This document shows positions 1 through 7,970 of a DNA stretch of 64,000 nucleotides, piece by piece. The notes beneath the pieces are model-generated. The model ran no database searches and was not told where the DNA came from. It saw nothing but the letters and a program-made list of their open reading frames with translations. A program made the position numbers and the translations under genes. The stretch spans positions 8,042,001 to 8,106,000 of the forward strand of contig CP107926.1 of NCBI GenBank assembly GCA_036015235.1. Reading direction: 5' to 3'. Positions within the stretch are counted from its first letter, which is position 1; each line of letters opens with the position of its first letter. This DNA comes from Streptomyces sp. NBC_00433. Lineage in GTDB: Bacteria; Actinomycetota; Actinomycetes; Streptomycetales; Streptomycetaceae.

Positions 1-507
1 GGTCTCGTTGAACTGCCGCACGCTGGCGAAGCCGGCGGCGAAGGCGATCTCGGCCGCCTGCAGGGAGGTGGTCTGGAGCAGCACCCGCGCGGTGTGGCCG
101 CGCTGGGCGCGGGCCAGCGCGATGGGCCCGGCGCCCAATTCGGCGTTCAGCTGCCGCTGCACCTGGCGGGCGCTGTAGCCGAGCCGGGTGGCCAGGCCCG
201 CGACGCCCTCGCGGTCCACGACGCCGTCGCCGATGAGCCGGATCGCCCGGCCGACGACGTCGGCCCTGGCGTTCCAGTCCGCGGACCCCGGCACCGCGTC
301 GGGCCTGCACCGCCGGCACGCCCGGAATCCGGCGCCCTGCGCGGCGGCGGCGGTCGGGAAGAAGGACACGTTCGCCCGCTTGGGCGTGACCGCGGGGCAG
401 CTGGGCCGGCAGTAGATCCCGGTGCTCGACACGGCGAAGAAGAACGCGCCGTCGAACCGCGCGTCCCGGCTCCGCACCGCCTCGTATCTGCTGTCCTCGG
501 TCGTCAT
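1..507 (-). CDS. alkA: Ada/AlkA-type DNA alkylation repair protein (C-terminus outside window)
   Basis: The N-terminal 169 residues are present and the rest runs off the left edge. Residues about 10-75 form an Ada-type zinc-binding methyl-acceptor domain, with cysteines in YCRPSCP and FRACRRCRP. An AraC-type helix-turn-helix follows (LATRLGYSARQVQRQL and AEIAFAAGFASVRQFNE). In actinobacteria this arrangement usually continues into an AlkA 3-methyladenine glycosylase domain, which cannot be seen here, so Ada-type regulator is the alternative. The ATG at 507 has no Shine-Dalgarno sequence. A CATAAT -10 box ends 6 nt before it, which suggests a leaderless mRNA. By family, the protein senses methyl phosphotriesters and removes alkylated bases. 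Confidence 0.85.
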   Translation of the reverse strand, partial: MTTEDSRYEAVRSRDARFDGAFFFAVSSTGIYCRPSCPAVTPKRANVSFFPTAAAAQGAGFRACRRCRPDAVPGSADWNARADVVGRAIRLIGDGVVDREGVAGLATRLGYSARQVQRQLNAELGAGPIALARAQRGHTARVLLQTTSLQAAEIAFAAGFASVRQFNET

Positions 508-513
508 GCGTCC

Positions 514-519
514 ATTATG
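514..519 (-). promoter_or_regulatory. -10 box of a probable leaderless promoter for the Ada/AlkA gene
   Basis: On the minus strand CATAAT is followed by six bases and then the ATG. This spacing places the transcription start at or next to the start codon. No clear -35 box was recognised. Confidence 0.45.
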
Positions 520-577
520 ACCGGCTTCAGCCTTCCTGGCTGGCGGATATCGGACGCCGCGCCACGACGGCCGCCGC

Positions 578-982
578 TCAGCGCGGGCGGACTGTGCGCG
601 GCCCGACGCACCGGGCGCCCGCCGCCTCGACGCGGGCGCGCAGGCCGCGGTCGGCGGTGACGACCAGGCACGGGCGGCCCGCCGCGCCGGCGGCGAGCGC
701 GGCGATCAGGTCGTCGCCGCTGCCGGGGGCCTCCTCGACGCGGACGCCCGGGACGGCGGGAACACCGCGGGCCGCGCCCTCGGTCACCAGCACGATGTCG
801 AGCGGCACGCCGACGGCCCACTGCGGGGCGCCGACCTCCGCGGGGAGGCCTGCCGCGGCCAGCGGGACCAGGTGGTCGCGGAGCCGGGTCGCGGCGCCTC
901 TGCGGTCCCGCCACCAGCCGTCGGGCACCGAGCCGACGACGTTCGCGCCGTCCACGACGAGCAGCGGCGCCGGCCCGGTCAC
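578..982 (-). CDS. NYN/PIN-like domain protein (YacP-like)
   Basis: This 134-residue protein is short and one-domain. It opens with LLVVDGANVVGSVPDGWW, the acidic first strand typical of NYN/PIN-fold nucleases. It has a central GSGDDLIAAL and a late LVVTADRGLRARV, which together supply conserved aspartates. The family includes RNases, but no substrate can be assigned. The start is the GTG at 982, which overlaps the TGA of the upstream galM remnant as GTGA and so indicates translational coupling. A longer reading frame runs further upstream but would lie inside galM. Its position behind a decayed galM suggests it is still translated from the end of the polysaccharide operon. Confidence 0.75.
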   Translation of the reverse strand: MTGPAPLLVVDGANVVGSVPDGWWRDRRGAATRLRDHLVPLAAAGLPAEVGAPQWAVGVPLDIVLVTEGAARGVPAVPGVRVEEAPGSGDDLIAALAAGAAGRPCLVVTADRGLRARVEAAGARCVGPRTVRPR

Positions 983-1812
983 GACCCGCCGCCGGGCAGG
1001 TGCGGGAAGCGGAATTCGCTGCGGCCGCGCAGGACCTCGCCGGGACGCAGGACCGTCGGGGGGTAGCCGGGCCGGTTCGGCGATTCGGGCAGGTGCTGGG
1101 TCTCCAGGCACACCGCGCTGTGCGGGCCGTAGCGGCGGCCGTCGGCCCCGGCGAGGGAGCCGTCGGGCTTGTTGGCGGTGTGGACCTGGATGCCGGGCTC
1201 GGTGGTGCGCACCTCCAGCGTCCTGCCGCTGCCCGGGTCGTGGAGCGCCGCGGCGGTCCGCGGCGCCGCGGGGTCGGCGGGCGGCCGCAGCACCCAGCAG
1301 TGGTCGTACCCGTCGGCGGCCTTGACCCGCGGGTCGGGCGCGCGCAGCCCGTCACCGATCGGGTGTGCGGTGGTGAAGTCGAACGGCGTGCCCGCCACCC
1401 GCTGTTGGGGCCCCCACGGAATGGACTCGGTGGAGACCGGCAGGAAGCTGTCGGCGTCGATACGCAGCATGTGCCGCAGTATCCCGCCGGACGCCTCCCG
1501 CGGCGCGTCGTCCGGGGCTCCTGTTCCCGCCAGGTCGAAATACGCGTGGTTCGTGAGGTTCGCCACCGTCGGCCGGTCGGTGCGCGCCCCGAAGCTCAGC
1601 GCCGGCGTCCCGGCCGCGCCGAGCGCGTAGGTGGCGGTGACGTCCAGCGCTCCGGGGAAGCCCATGTCGCCGTCGGGGCTGTGCAGGGCCAGCCGGAGGG
1701 CGCCAGGGAGGGGGCGGCCTGCCAGGGGCGGTGGTGGCGGCCGTCGAGGAGGAAGCGGGCGCCGCCGATGCGGTTGGCGTAGCGGCCGATGTGGCGGCTG
1801 ATCTGAGGCGCC
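979..1812 (-). pseudogene. galM: Aldose 1-epimerase (GalM) remnant, 5'-truncated and frameshifted
   Basis: Two reading frames carry adjoining pieces of a GalM. The upstream frame, right after the GH114 stop, reads HIGRYANRIGGARFLLDG, a conserved N-terminal motif. The downstream frame, entered near 1690-1740, reads LALHSPDGDMGFPGALDV and continues to a normal C-terminus with LTNHAYFDL and DGYDHCWVL. The first 60 or so residues of a GalM are missing, no start codon precedes the upstream piece, and the stretch between GRYANR and SPDGD is too short, so a small deletion is likely as well. Initiation at the ATG at 1665 would give a 228-residue protein without the N-terminal part of the sugar-binding fold. 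Mutarotase function is therefore probably lost. Confidence 0.75.
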
Positions 1813-1813
1813 G

Positions 1814-2743
1814 TCAGCAGGGCCGGCGCCAGGCGTCGAGCGCCAGGTGCTTGCGCATCGAGCTGAAGCCCGACCTCTTCGCCGCGGGGCAGAACCGGGC
1901 GGGCTCCAGCTCGTATTCGACGTGGAAGACCGGCTTGCCCGCCGCGACGAACGGCGACAGCCGCCCGCACTCGCCGTACTGCGCGCACTGCTCGTCGACC
2001 GAGAAGTCGAAGTCCGGCAGCAGCTCGCGTACTTGGCCGAGGTCGTTCTTGAGCCCGACGGCGAGCCCGCGCTCGTGGGCGAGCCCGGCGATCATGCGGT
2101 TGTACGCGAGCTGGTCGGCGGCCGTCAGCGGGAAGCCGGTGGTGTTGGCGTAGCCCTCCAGGAGATCGGGCTCGACCGCGTCGAAGCCCTTGGCGCGGCA
2201 CATGTCGAACCTGGCCGCCATCAGCGGCCGCAGCCGGTCGACCGCCCGGATGTCCAGCCAGCGCTCGCCGTTCCAGCCGTCGCCGCGGCCGAGCAGCGCG
2301 GCGGGGAAGGCCTTCGCGTCCGGCCGGAAGGACTCCCACGCACCGGCGTTGACATAGCAGATCACCCGCCGCCCGTCGCGGTGCAGCCGCGCGACGACGG
2401 AGGCGTCGTTCTCGAACCCGTCGATGTCGTAGACGGGGACGTCGACGGAGGTGTCGACGGTGCCGCTGAGCTGCCACTGCCAGGCGACCCCGGGCCGCGG
2501 CTGCCAACGACCGCCCCGCACTGCCCTCTTGGTCGCGGACGGGGACGGGGGCCGGGAGTCGGACGGGGAGGCGGAGGGGGACGGTGTCGTGGGCCGGGCC
2601 GGGTGGGGGGATGCCGTCGTCGGACGGGCGTCGTCGCGGCCGCCGGGAGCGGAGCAGGCCGCCGCCGCGAGCAGCAGCACGCCCGCGACGACGGGCCCGA
2701 GCCCGCGGGCGGCCGCGGCGGCCCCGGGGGCCCGGCCGGTCAC
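1814..2743 (-). CDS. GH114 endo-alpha-1,4-polygalactosaminidase-like lipoprotein (Ega3-like)
   Basis: The 309-residue protein starts at a GTG overlapping the previous stop (GTGA). It has a hydrophobic N-terminal segment ending at Cys30, suggesting a lipoprotein, then a Ser/Pro/Thr linker to about residue 75. The catalytic TIM barrel covers about 82-305. Family motifs are YDIDGFEND, VICYVNAGAWESFRPD, GFDAVEPDLLEGY (Asp188, Glu191, Asp193) and FSVDEQC (Glu251). GH114 enzymes cut alpha-1,4-linked galactosamine polymers, and fungal Ega3 acts on GAG. It overlaps the Sph3-like gene upstream. The likely role is trimming or releasing an exported galactosamine-containing polymer at the cell surface. 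Degrading a foreign polymer is the alternative. Confidence 0.85.
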   Translation of the reverse strand: MTGRAPGAAAAARGLGPVVAGVLLLAAAACSAPGGRDDARPTTASPHPARPTTPSPSASPSDSRPPSPSATKRAVRGGRWQPRPGVAWQWQLSGTVDTSVDVPVYDIDGFENDASVVARLHRDGRRVICYVNAGAWESFRPDAKAFPAALLGRGDGWNGERWLDIRAVDRLRPLMAARFDMCRAKGFDAVEPDLLEGYANTTGFPLTAADQLAYNRMIAGLAHERGLAVGLKNDLGQVRELLPDFDFSVDEQCAQYGECGRLSPFVAAGKPVFHVEYELEPARFCPAAKRSGFSSMRKHLALDAWRRPC

Positions 2744-3489
2744 GCGGCGCCCGCCGGGACGTGCTGCCAGGGGTTCGGCGGGCCGCCGGGCACCGCGCAG
2801 TGGACGGCCGCGCCCCGCCCCGCGGCCGTACGCGCCACCGCCCGCGCGGCCGCGGCGCCGGGCACGCCGTAGACCAGGTGGCAGAAGCGGGCCGGGGAAT
2901 GGGCGGCCGTCCAGCCCGGGACGGTCGCCGCGGCATAGTCCGTCCAGCTGCCCTCGTAGGTCACCAGCAGGTCGCCCACCGCCGCGTAACCCGGGTCCGG
3001 ATGCACCCCCGGGTTCAGCACCGCGGTCCGCGCGCCGTCGCGCCGGGCGGCCGTCACCAGCCGCCGGTAGTACGGCAGCCGGTCGCGCCCCGCCGCGGCC
3101 CGGTCGAAGAACACCCCGCTGACCCCGTACCACTCCCGGTGCCGGCGCACGTCGCGCTCGACCTCCTGGGCGGGCCGGGTCGCGTAGTCGGTGTCCACAT
3201 AGCCGAACAGCCGCACCCCGGCCGCCCGCAGCCGCTCCGCCGCCGCGGCGACCACGGCGTCGGGCCGCCCGTGCCCCGGGCCGTCGGCGACATTGACGAC
3301 CACCCCGTAGAGCCGCCCCGCCGCCCGCTCCAGCGCCCGCCAGGCACCCGGGTCGACGGCGGGATGCACGTACAGCGGTACGAGCAGCGACCGGGCGGGC
3401 ACGACGGACCCCGCCACGGGCGCCGGTAGCGGAGCGGCAGCGTAAGGCCCCGCGGTGTGCGGCGGTACGCCCGCGGATGCGGCCGTCAC
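2740..3489 (-). CDS. Spherulation-specific family 4 protein (GH135, Sph3-like)
   Basis: The chosen start is the GTG at 3489, overlapping the upstream SDR stop as GTGA, giving 249 residues. The barrel begins at LLVPLYVHPAVDPGAW (about 35-50) and includes VVVNVADGPG, LFGYVDTDYATRP, VSGVFFDR (Asp129) and LLVTYEGSW (Glu179). These match the acidic positions expected in spherulin-4/GH135 proteins. Fungal Sph3 of this family hydrolyses GAG and is needed to make it. No convincing signal peptide is visible from this start, so either export is atypical or the true start is further upstream. The tight overlap with the GH114 gene suggests the two hydrolases are made in fixed ratio. Confidence 0.85.
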   Translation of the reverse strand: MTAASAGVPPHTAGPYAAAPLPAPVAGSVVPARSLLVPLYVHPAVDPGAWRALERAAGRLYGVVVNVADGPGHGRPDAVVAAAAERLRAAGVRLFGYVDTDYATRPAQEVERDVRRHREWYGVSGVFFDRAAAGRDRLPYYRRLVTAARRDGARTAVLNPGVHPDPGYAAVGDLLVTYEGSWTDYAAATVPGWTAAHSPARFCHLVYGVPGAAAARAVARTAAGRGAAVHCAVPGGPPNPWQHVPAGAA

Positions 3490-4406
3490 GCCGGGGCGCC
3501 GGCGGTCGGGGCGGGGGCCCGGCACAGGGCCGCCAGCGCGTCGTGCAGGGTGCGGATCGGCTGCCAGCCCAGGGCGGCCGCGGCCAGCGAGATGTCCGCG
3601 CGGACCCAGGAGACCGAGGCCGAGCGCTCCGAGCCCGCGCCCGACTCCTCGATCCCGCCGGTGTATCCGCACATCCGGGCCAGTTCGGCGGCCAGGTCCC
3701 GCACCGCGGTGGCCTGCCCCGAGCCGACGTTGAGCACCGGCGGGAGCGGGCCGGTTGCGGTCGCGGCTCGGGCCACCGCTTCGGCCACGTCCGTCACGTC
3801 CACGAAGTCACGGTACGCGCCCAGGTCGCCGGCGGTGACCGGCCCGTCCGGCGGCGCGCCGCGGAAGGCGGCGGCGAGCCGGCCCGGAAGCCCGGACACG
3901 GGGGCGCCGGCGCCGACGGGGTTGAAGACCCGCAGCACCACCGCGTCGAGCCCGGAAGAGGCCACCGCGAAGGTGCCCGCGAGTTTCGTGGCGCCGTAGA
4001 CGCCGGTGGGCCGGGGGGTGGCCGACTCGCTGAGCGCCGTCCCCGGCACCCCCGGGCCGTACTCGGCCGCCGAACCCAGCTGCACCAGCCGGGCCTTGGG
4101 CACCGCCGCGGCCATCGCCTCGCAGAGCGCCGCGGCCCCGCGCGCGTTGACCGCCGCCAGCGCGCTCGCCGGACCCGCCGTGAGCCCCGCGCAGTTGACG
4201 ACCACGTCGGGGCCGAGCGCCGCGAGCCCGCCGGCCAGCAAGTCCACCGGCACCGTGCCCAGGTCGACGGGCAGGTCGGGTGCCCGCCGCCCGCCGGTGG
4301 CCGACCGCCCGCCGTGCAGCACGGTCGCCCCCGGCATCTCGCCGAGCCGCGCGGTCACCGGGCTGCCGAGGAAGCCCGTACCGCCGAGCACCAGAATCCT
4401 GCTCAT
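3486..4406 (-). CDS. NAD-dependent epimerase/dehydratase (extended SDR)
   Basis: A 306-residue extended short-chain dehydrogenase. The N-terminus ILVLGGTGFLGSPV is the dinucleotide-binding glycine motif. VQLGSAAEYGPG supplies the catalytic Ser region, and VYGATK the Tyr-x3-Lys pair. The start ATG lies 7 nt after the nucleotidyltransferase stop, and the end overlaps the Sph3-like gene. The family acts on nucleotide-activated sugars. It could supply UDP-GalNAc or another precursor to the adjacent glycosyltransferase, but the exact reaction cannot be read from the sequence. Confidence 0.85.
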   Translation of the reverse strand: MSRILVLGGTGFLGSPVTARLGEMPGATVLHGGRSATGGRRAPDLPVDLGTVPVDLLAGGLAALGPDVVVNCAGLTAGPASALAAVNARGAAALCEAMAAAVPKARLVQLGSAAEYGPGVPGTALSESATPRPTGVYGATKLAGTFAVASSGLDAVVLRVFNPVGAGAPVSGLPGRLAAAFRGAPPDGPVTAGDLGAYRDFVDVTDVAEAVARAATATGPLPPVLNVGSGQATAVRDLAAELARMCGYTGGIEESGAGSERSASVSWVRADISLAAAALGWQPIRTLHDALAALCRAPAPTAGAPA

Positions 4407-4413
4407 GCGCCGC

Positions 4414-5127
4414 TCACGCCCCCTTGAGCAGCGACCCGCGCAGGCTGCTGAATTCGGCGTTGGCCCGGTCGTAGTCGTCGGGCCTGCCGATGTCGAGCCA
4501 GTAACCGCCGAAGTCGTGGGCGCGCGGCGGGCGGTTGGCGGCCAGCAGGTCGAGCACCACCTCGTCGAAGCCCAGCGGCAGGCCGGGGGTGTAGTCGGAC
4601 AGGGTGCCGCGGGAGACCCCGTAGACGCCCATCGACACCCGGTAGTCCATGCTCGGCTTCTCGGTGAAGCCCACCACCTGACCCTCGTCGGTGGTGAGCA
4701 CCCCGAAGTCGATGCTGACGGTGCGCTGGTAGGTGGCGATCGTCAGCGGCGAGCCGGATCCGGTGTGCGCGCGCAGCAGCTCGCCGAAGTCCAGGTCGGT
4801 GAGCACATCGCCGTTCATCACCAGGAAGTGCTCCGGCAGTTGGTCGCGCATGGTCAGCAACGGGCCCATCGTGCCCAGCGGGTTGTCCTCGGTCACGTAG
4901 TCGACGTCGAGTCCCCACTGCGAACCGTCGCCCACATAGGCGCGGATGATGTTCCCCAGGTGCCCGATGGCGATCGTGCAGCGCCGGAAGCCCGCTGCCG
5001 CGAGCTGTCTGAGCACGATCTCCAGGATCGCGTGGCTGTCGCCGATAGGCACCAGCGGCTTGGGCAGTGCGGTGGTGTACGGCCGCAGCCGTACGCCCTT
5101 GCCGCCGGCGAGGATGACAGCGTGCAT
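4414..5127 (-). CDS. Sugar-1-phosphate nucleotidyltransferase
   Basis: The 237-residue protein begins MHAVILAGGKGVRLRPYT, the GxGxRxxPxT nucleotide-binding signature, followed by PKPLVPIG. LVMNGDVLTDLDF supplies a metal-binding aspartate, and VVGFTEKP is the sugar-phosphate motif. It is a single-domain enzyme without a left-handed beta-helix. The start at 5127 is preferred over an ATG ten codons upstream because a GGGGGG ribosome site lies about 8 nt ahead. It sits between two SDR genes, which fits a short pathway making an activated sugar (NTP plus sugar-1-phosphate). Nucleotide preference is unknown. Confidence 0.9.
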   Translation of the reverse strand: MHAVILAGGKGVRLRPYTTALPKPLVPIGDSHAILEIVLRQLAAAGFRRCTIAIGHLGNIIRAYVGDGSQWGLDVDYVTEDNPLGTMGPLLTMRDQLPEHFLVMNGDVLTDLDFGELLRAHTGSGSPLTIATYQRTVSIDFGVLTTDEGQVVGFTEKPSMDYRVSMGVYGVSRGTLSDYTPGLPLGFDEVVLDLLAANRPPRAHDFGGYWLDIGRPDDYDRANAEFSSLRGSLLKGA

Positions 5128-5193
5128 GGTGGGTCCCCCCAGATGTGGTGCGGGCATGGTGACATGAGGTCCTGAGACAGTGATGACGGAGCG

Positions 5194-6195
5194 TCAGACG
5201 TTGTAGGCGGCGGTCTTGTAGCGGGCCAGGTGCGCGGGGTCGCGGAAGAAGTCGATGGTGCGGGCGAGGCCCTCCTCCAGCCGGTGTGCGGGCGCCCAGC
5301 CGGTCGCCTCGCGCAGCCGGGCCGCGTCGCACACCAGCCGCATCACCTCGGAGCCGGCCGGGCGGAGCCGCTGCGGGTCCTCCAGGACCGCGAGGTCGGC
5401 GTCCATCAGGGTGCCGATCAGCCGCACCACGTCGCCGACCGAAATCTCGCCGCCCGTACCCGCGTTGAAGGTCCGGCCCACCACCCGCTCGGCGGGCGCG
5501 GTCCCCACCGCGAGGAAGGCGGCCGCGGTGTCCTCGACGTAGGTGAAGTCCCTGGTGGGCCGCAGGTCGCCCAGCGTCACCTTCCGCTCGCCCGCGGCGA
5601 CCTGCCCGATCACGGTCGGGATCACCGCCCGCATCGACTGCCGCGGCCCGAAGGTGTTGAAGGGCCGCAGCGTCACCACCGGGGTGCCGAAGCTGGCGTG
5701 GTAGCTGTCCGCGAGCCGGTCCCCGCCGGCCTTGGACGCCGCGTACGGCGACTGCGTGACGATCGGGTGGTCCTCGCTGATCGGTACGGTCTGCGCGGTG
5801 CCGTACGTCTCGCTGGTCGAGGTGTGCACCAGGCGCGGGATGCCCGACTCCCGTACCGCTTCGAGGACGTTGAGGGTGCCGCTCACATTGGTGTCGACAT
5901 AGCTGCGCGGCGCGCGGTAGGAGTACGGGATCGCGATCAGCGCGGCCAGGTGGTAGACGGTGTCGCAGTCCGCGACCAGGTCGCGCACCGAGCCGGGGTC
6001 GCGGACGTCACCCAGGACGACCTCCACGCAGTCCGTCACGTCGGACGGCAGCAGCTCCAGCCAGCCGTGCGACGAGAAGGAGTTGTACTGCACCATCGCG
6101 CGCACCCGGCGGCCCGAGGCGACCAGCGCCTCGACCAGGTGCGAGCCGATGAAGCCCTCGGCGCCGGTGACGGCGACGGCAGTTGCGGTGGACAC
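5194..6195 (-). CDS. NAD-dependent 4,6-dehydratase/epimerase (LegB/RmlB-like SDR)
   Basis: A 333-residue extended SDR with VAVTGAEGFIGSHL at the N-terminus, VHTSTSETYG, SPYAASK (Tyr-x3-Lys) and RPFNTFGPRQS. The QYNSFSSHGWLE segment after the first helix is typical of LegB-type nucleotide-sugar 4,6-dehydratases. Plain 4-epimerases are the alternative. The start is a GTG at 6195 with an AAGGAGA site 7 nt upstream. It is 43 nt downstream of the membrane protein gene. Likely role: modification of the activated sugar made with the neighbouring nucleotidyltransferase. Confidence 0.85.
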   Translation of the reverse strand: MSTATAVAVTGAEGFIGSHLVEALVASGRRVRAMVQYNSFSSHGWLELLPSDVTDCVEVVLGDVRDPGSVRDLVADCDTVYHLAALIAIPYSYRAPRSYVDTNVSGTLNVLEAVRESGIPRLVHTSTSETYGTAQTVPISEDHPIVTQSPYAASKAGGDRLADSYHASFGTPVVTLRPFNTFGPRQSMRAVIPTVIGQVAAGERKVTLGDLRPTRDFTYVEDTAAAFLAVGTAPAERVVGRTFNAGTGGEISVGDVVRLIGTLMDADLAVLEDPQRLRPAGSEVMRLVCDAARLREATGWAPAHRLEEGLARTIDFFRDPAHLARYKTAAYNV

Positions 6196-6238
6196 GGAGA
6201 CTCTCCTTGTGACGAAGGTGTGTTGAGGTGTGTGGGGC

Positions 6239-7846
6239 TCAGCGGTGGGTGGTCACCCGGGCCGTGACGGTGGTTGCCGCGGCGAGCAGGACGGCGGCGG
6301 CGCCCGCGCCGGTCAGCCCGATGACGGTGCCGGGCGAGCCGGTGCGGGCCGCCAGCAGCGGCAGGGCGGTGCCCGTCGCCGCGGAGAGCACGGCGGCTGC
6401 CCACCAGGGCCGCCCGCACGACTGCAGCACCAGCGCGAGCCACAGCATGGAGCCGAGCGCGAGCAGCACCCCCAGATGCGGTGCGTCCCACGCCGCCGCC
6501 CCCGGCAGGACCGCCGACTCGACGCCCGCCAGCGCCGCCAGCGCTGCCGCGTAGGCCCCCAGGCACCGCACCAGCACCGGCCACGACCTGCGCAGCAGCC
6601 GCTCGGCGACCCCGGTCCGCCGCAGTGCCACCAGGCACCGGCTCCGCAGCCGGAAGAGCAGCCACTCGGCCACCCCCATGCTCACGGTGAGCGAGGCGAC
6701 GAATTCCCCGGCCAGCGCGGCGGCGACCACCATCCCCCCGGCGGCGAGCCCCCCGACGGCCAAGGGAACCGAGCGGTGCAGGGGCACTCCCGTGGGCGCG
6801 CCTGCGGCGGGCTGCGCCGTGCGCGACGGGCGATCGCGCCTTCGCAGCCGCGCCGCGAGCGTGCGGGCGGCGTCCCCTGCCGTACGGGGCGGACCGCCGC
6901 GCCTCCGCCACCGTGCGGCGCGCTCTGCCGTACGGGGCGGGTCGTCGTCGCCCGCGTCTCGGCGTCCGCGCAGGCGGTCGGCCAAGCGGCGGCGAACCGT
7001 GGTGCGGGTCGAAGCGGCCGGGCGGAGGGCGGTGGCGACCGCCACCGCCGTGGCGGCGGCGACCGTCGACGTGAGGAGTGCGGCGACCGCGGGGGAGGGG
7101 AGCCCGGCGGCGCCGCAGGCGGCCGAGACGGTCAGCGGGGCCAGGACGTACAGCAGGGAACGCTCGCGGCCGAGGACCAGCAGGACGGTGGCCGCCGCCA
7201 TGTAGAGGGCCTGGCCGAAGGCGAAGGCCGGGGCCGACGGGTGGGCGAGGCCCGTGACGGCGACGGCAGCAGCCGTGGCCAGCGCGGTGCCCGCGGCGCC
7301 GCCGGTGAGCAGGCAGCGGGCGGCGGCCCGCTGGCGCTGCGCGAGCAGCAGCAGGCCGGCCCGGTGCGCGAGCCCCTGGTTCCAGCCCCAGCTGCACAGC
7401 GCGGCCGCCGCCCAGCCCGCGACCGCCGCGGTCACGCCGAACGGCCCGTCGGGCCCCTCCGCCCAGCGCCCGCCGATGACATAGGCGACGCCCGGCAGGG
7501 CGAAGGTCAGGCCGCGCAGGACGCAGCGCTCGACGTCCGTCTGCCACGGGTCGGCGCCCGGCTCCGGCTCGGGGTAGGCGCGCGGCACCAGCGCGAAGAG
7601 CGCCTCGGCGAGCGTGAACAGGTCGCGGTGCTCATAGCGTTCGGTGATCTGCTCGTCGGTGAGCCCCTCGGACTCCAGCAGCGCGGCGACCTCGTCCGCG
7701 TGCGCCGCACTGGAACAAGGCCCGGCCAGCCGCTCCGCCAGCTCCACGACCGGGTCGGCGGCGGCCCACGACGGCACGCGCCGCAACGAGGCCACCCGCA
7801 CGACGCACCCGTCCGACGCCTCGACCACACGCAGCCCCCCGTTCAC
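6239..7846 (-). CDS. Polytopic membrane protein, candidate polysaccharide exporter
   Basis: No family was recognised with certainty. The 535-residue protein has a soluble N-terminal part of about 110 residues, with LEARLY-type acidic helices such as ALLESEGLTDEQITERYEH. About 12 hydrophobic segments follow in two groups of roughly six, separated by a long basic loop (about 275-360, rich in Arg). The two-bundle layout and the place beside a PelF-like GT4 are what a PelG/MOP-type exporter would show, or the membrane part of a synthase split from its glycosyltransferase. Both ideas are inference from context. It lies 124 nt after the glycosyltransferase gene. Confidence 0.75.
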   Translation of the reverse strand: MNGGLRVVEASDGCVVRVASLRRVPSWAAADPVVELAERLAGPCSSAAHADEVAALLESEGLTDEQITERYEHRDLFTLAEALFALVPRAYPEPEPGADPWQTDVERCVLRGLTFALPGVAYVIGGRWAEGPDGPFGVTAAVAGWAAAALCSWGWNQGLAHRAGLLLLAQRQRAAARCLLTGGAAGTALATAAAVAVTGLAHPSAPAFAFGQALYMAAATVLLVLGRERSLLYVLAPLTVSAACGAAGLPSPAVAALLTSTVAAATAVAVATALRPAASTRTTVRRRLADRLRGRRDAGDDDPPRTAERAARWRRRGGPPRTAGDAARTLAARLRRRDRPSRTAQPAAGAPTGVPLHRSVPLAVGGLAAGGMVVAAALAGEFVASLTVSMGVAEWLLFRLRSRCLVALRRTGVAERLLRRSWPVLVRCLGAYAAALAALAGVESAVLPGAAAWDAPHLGVLLALGSMLWLALVLQSCGRPWWAAAVLSAATGTALPLLAARTGSPGTVIGLTGAGAAAVLLAAATTVTARVTTHR

Positions 7847-7970
7847 GCGCCCCCACCTGCCCGACCTACCGGCCCCGGCCGGCTCGCCCCGAGCCCTCCC
7901 GGCGCGCCGGAACGGCCCGCCGCCCAGGGCGTGTCGACGCCGCCCGACCCGCCGCGTACCGCACGTCCGG

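Noticed and set aside
979..1665. Intact 228-residue aldose 1-epimerase
   Set aside because: Conserved N-terminal GalM motifs lie in another frame just upstream, so the frame is a fragment.
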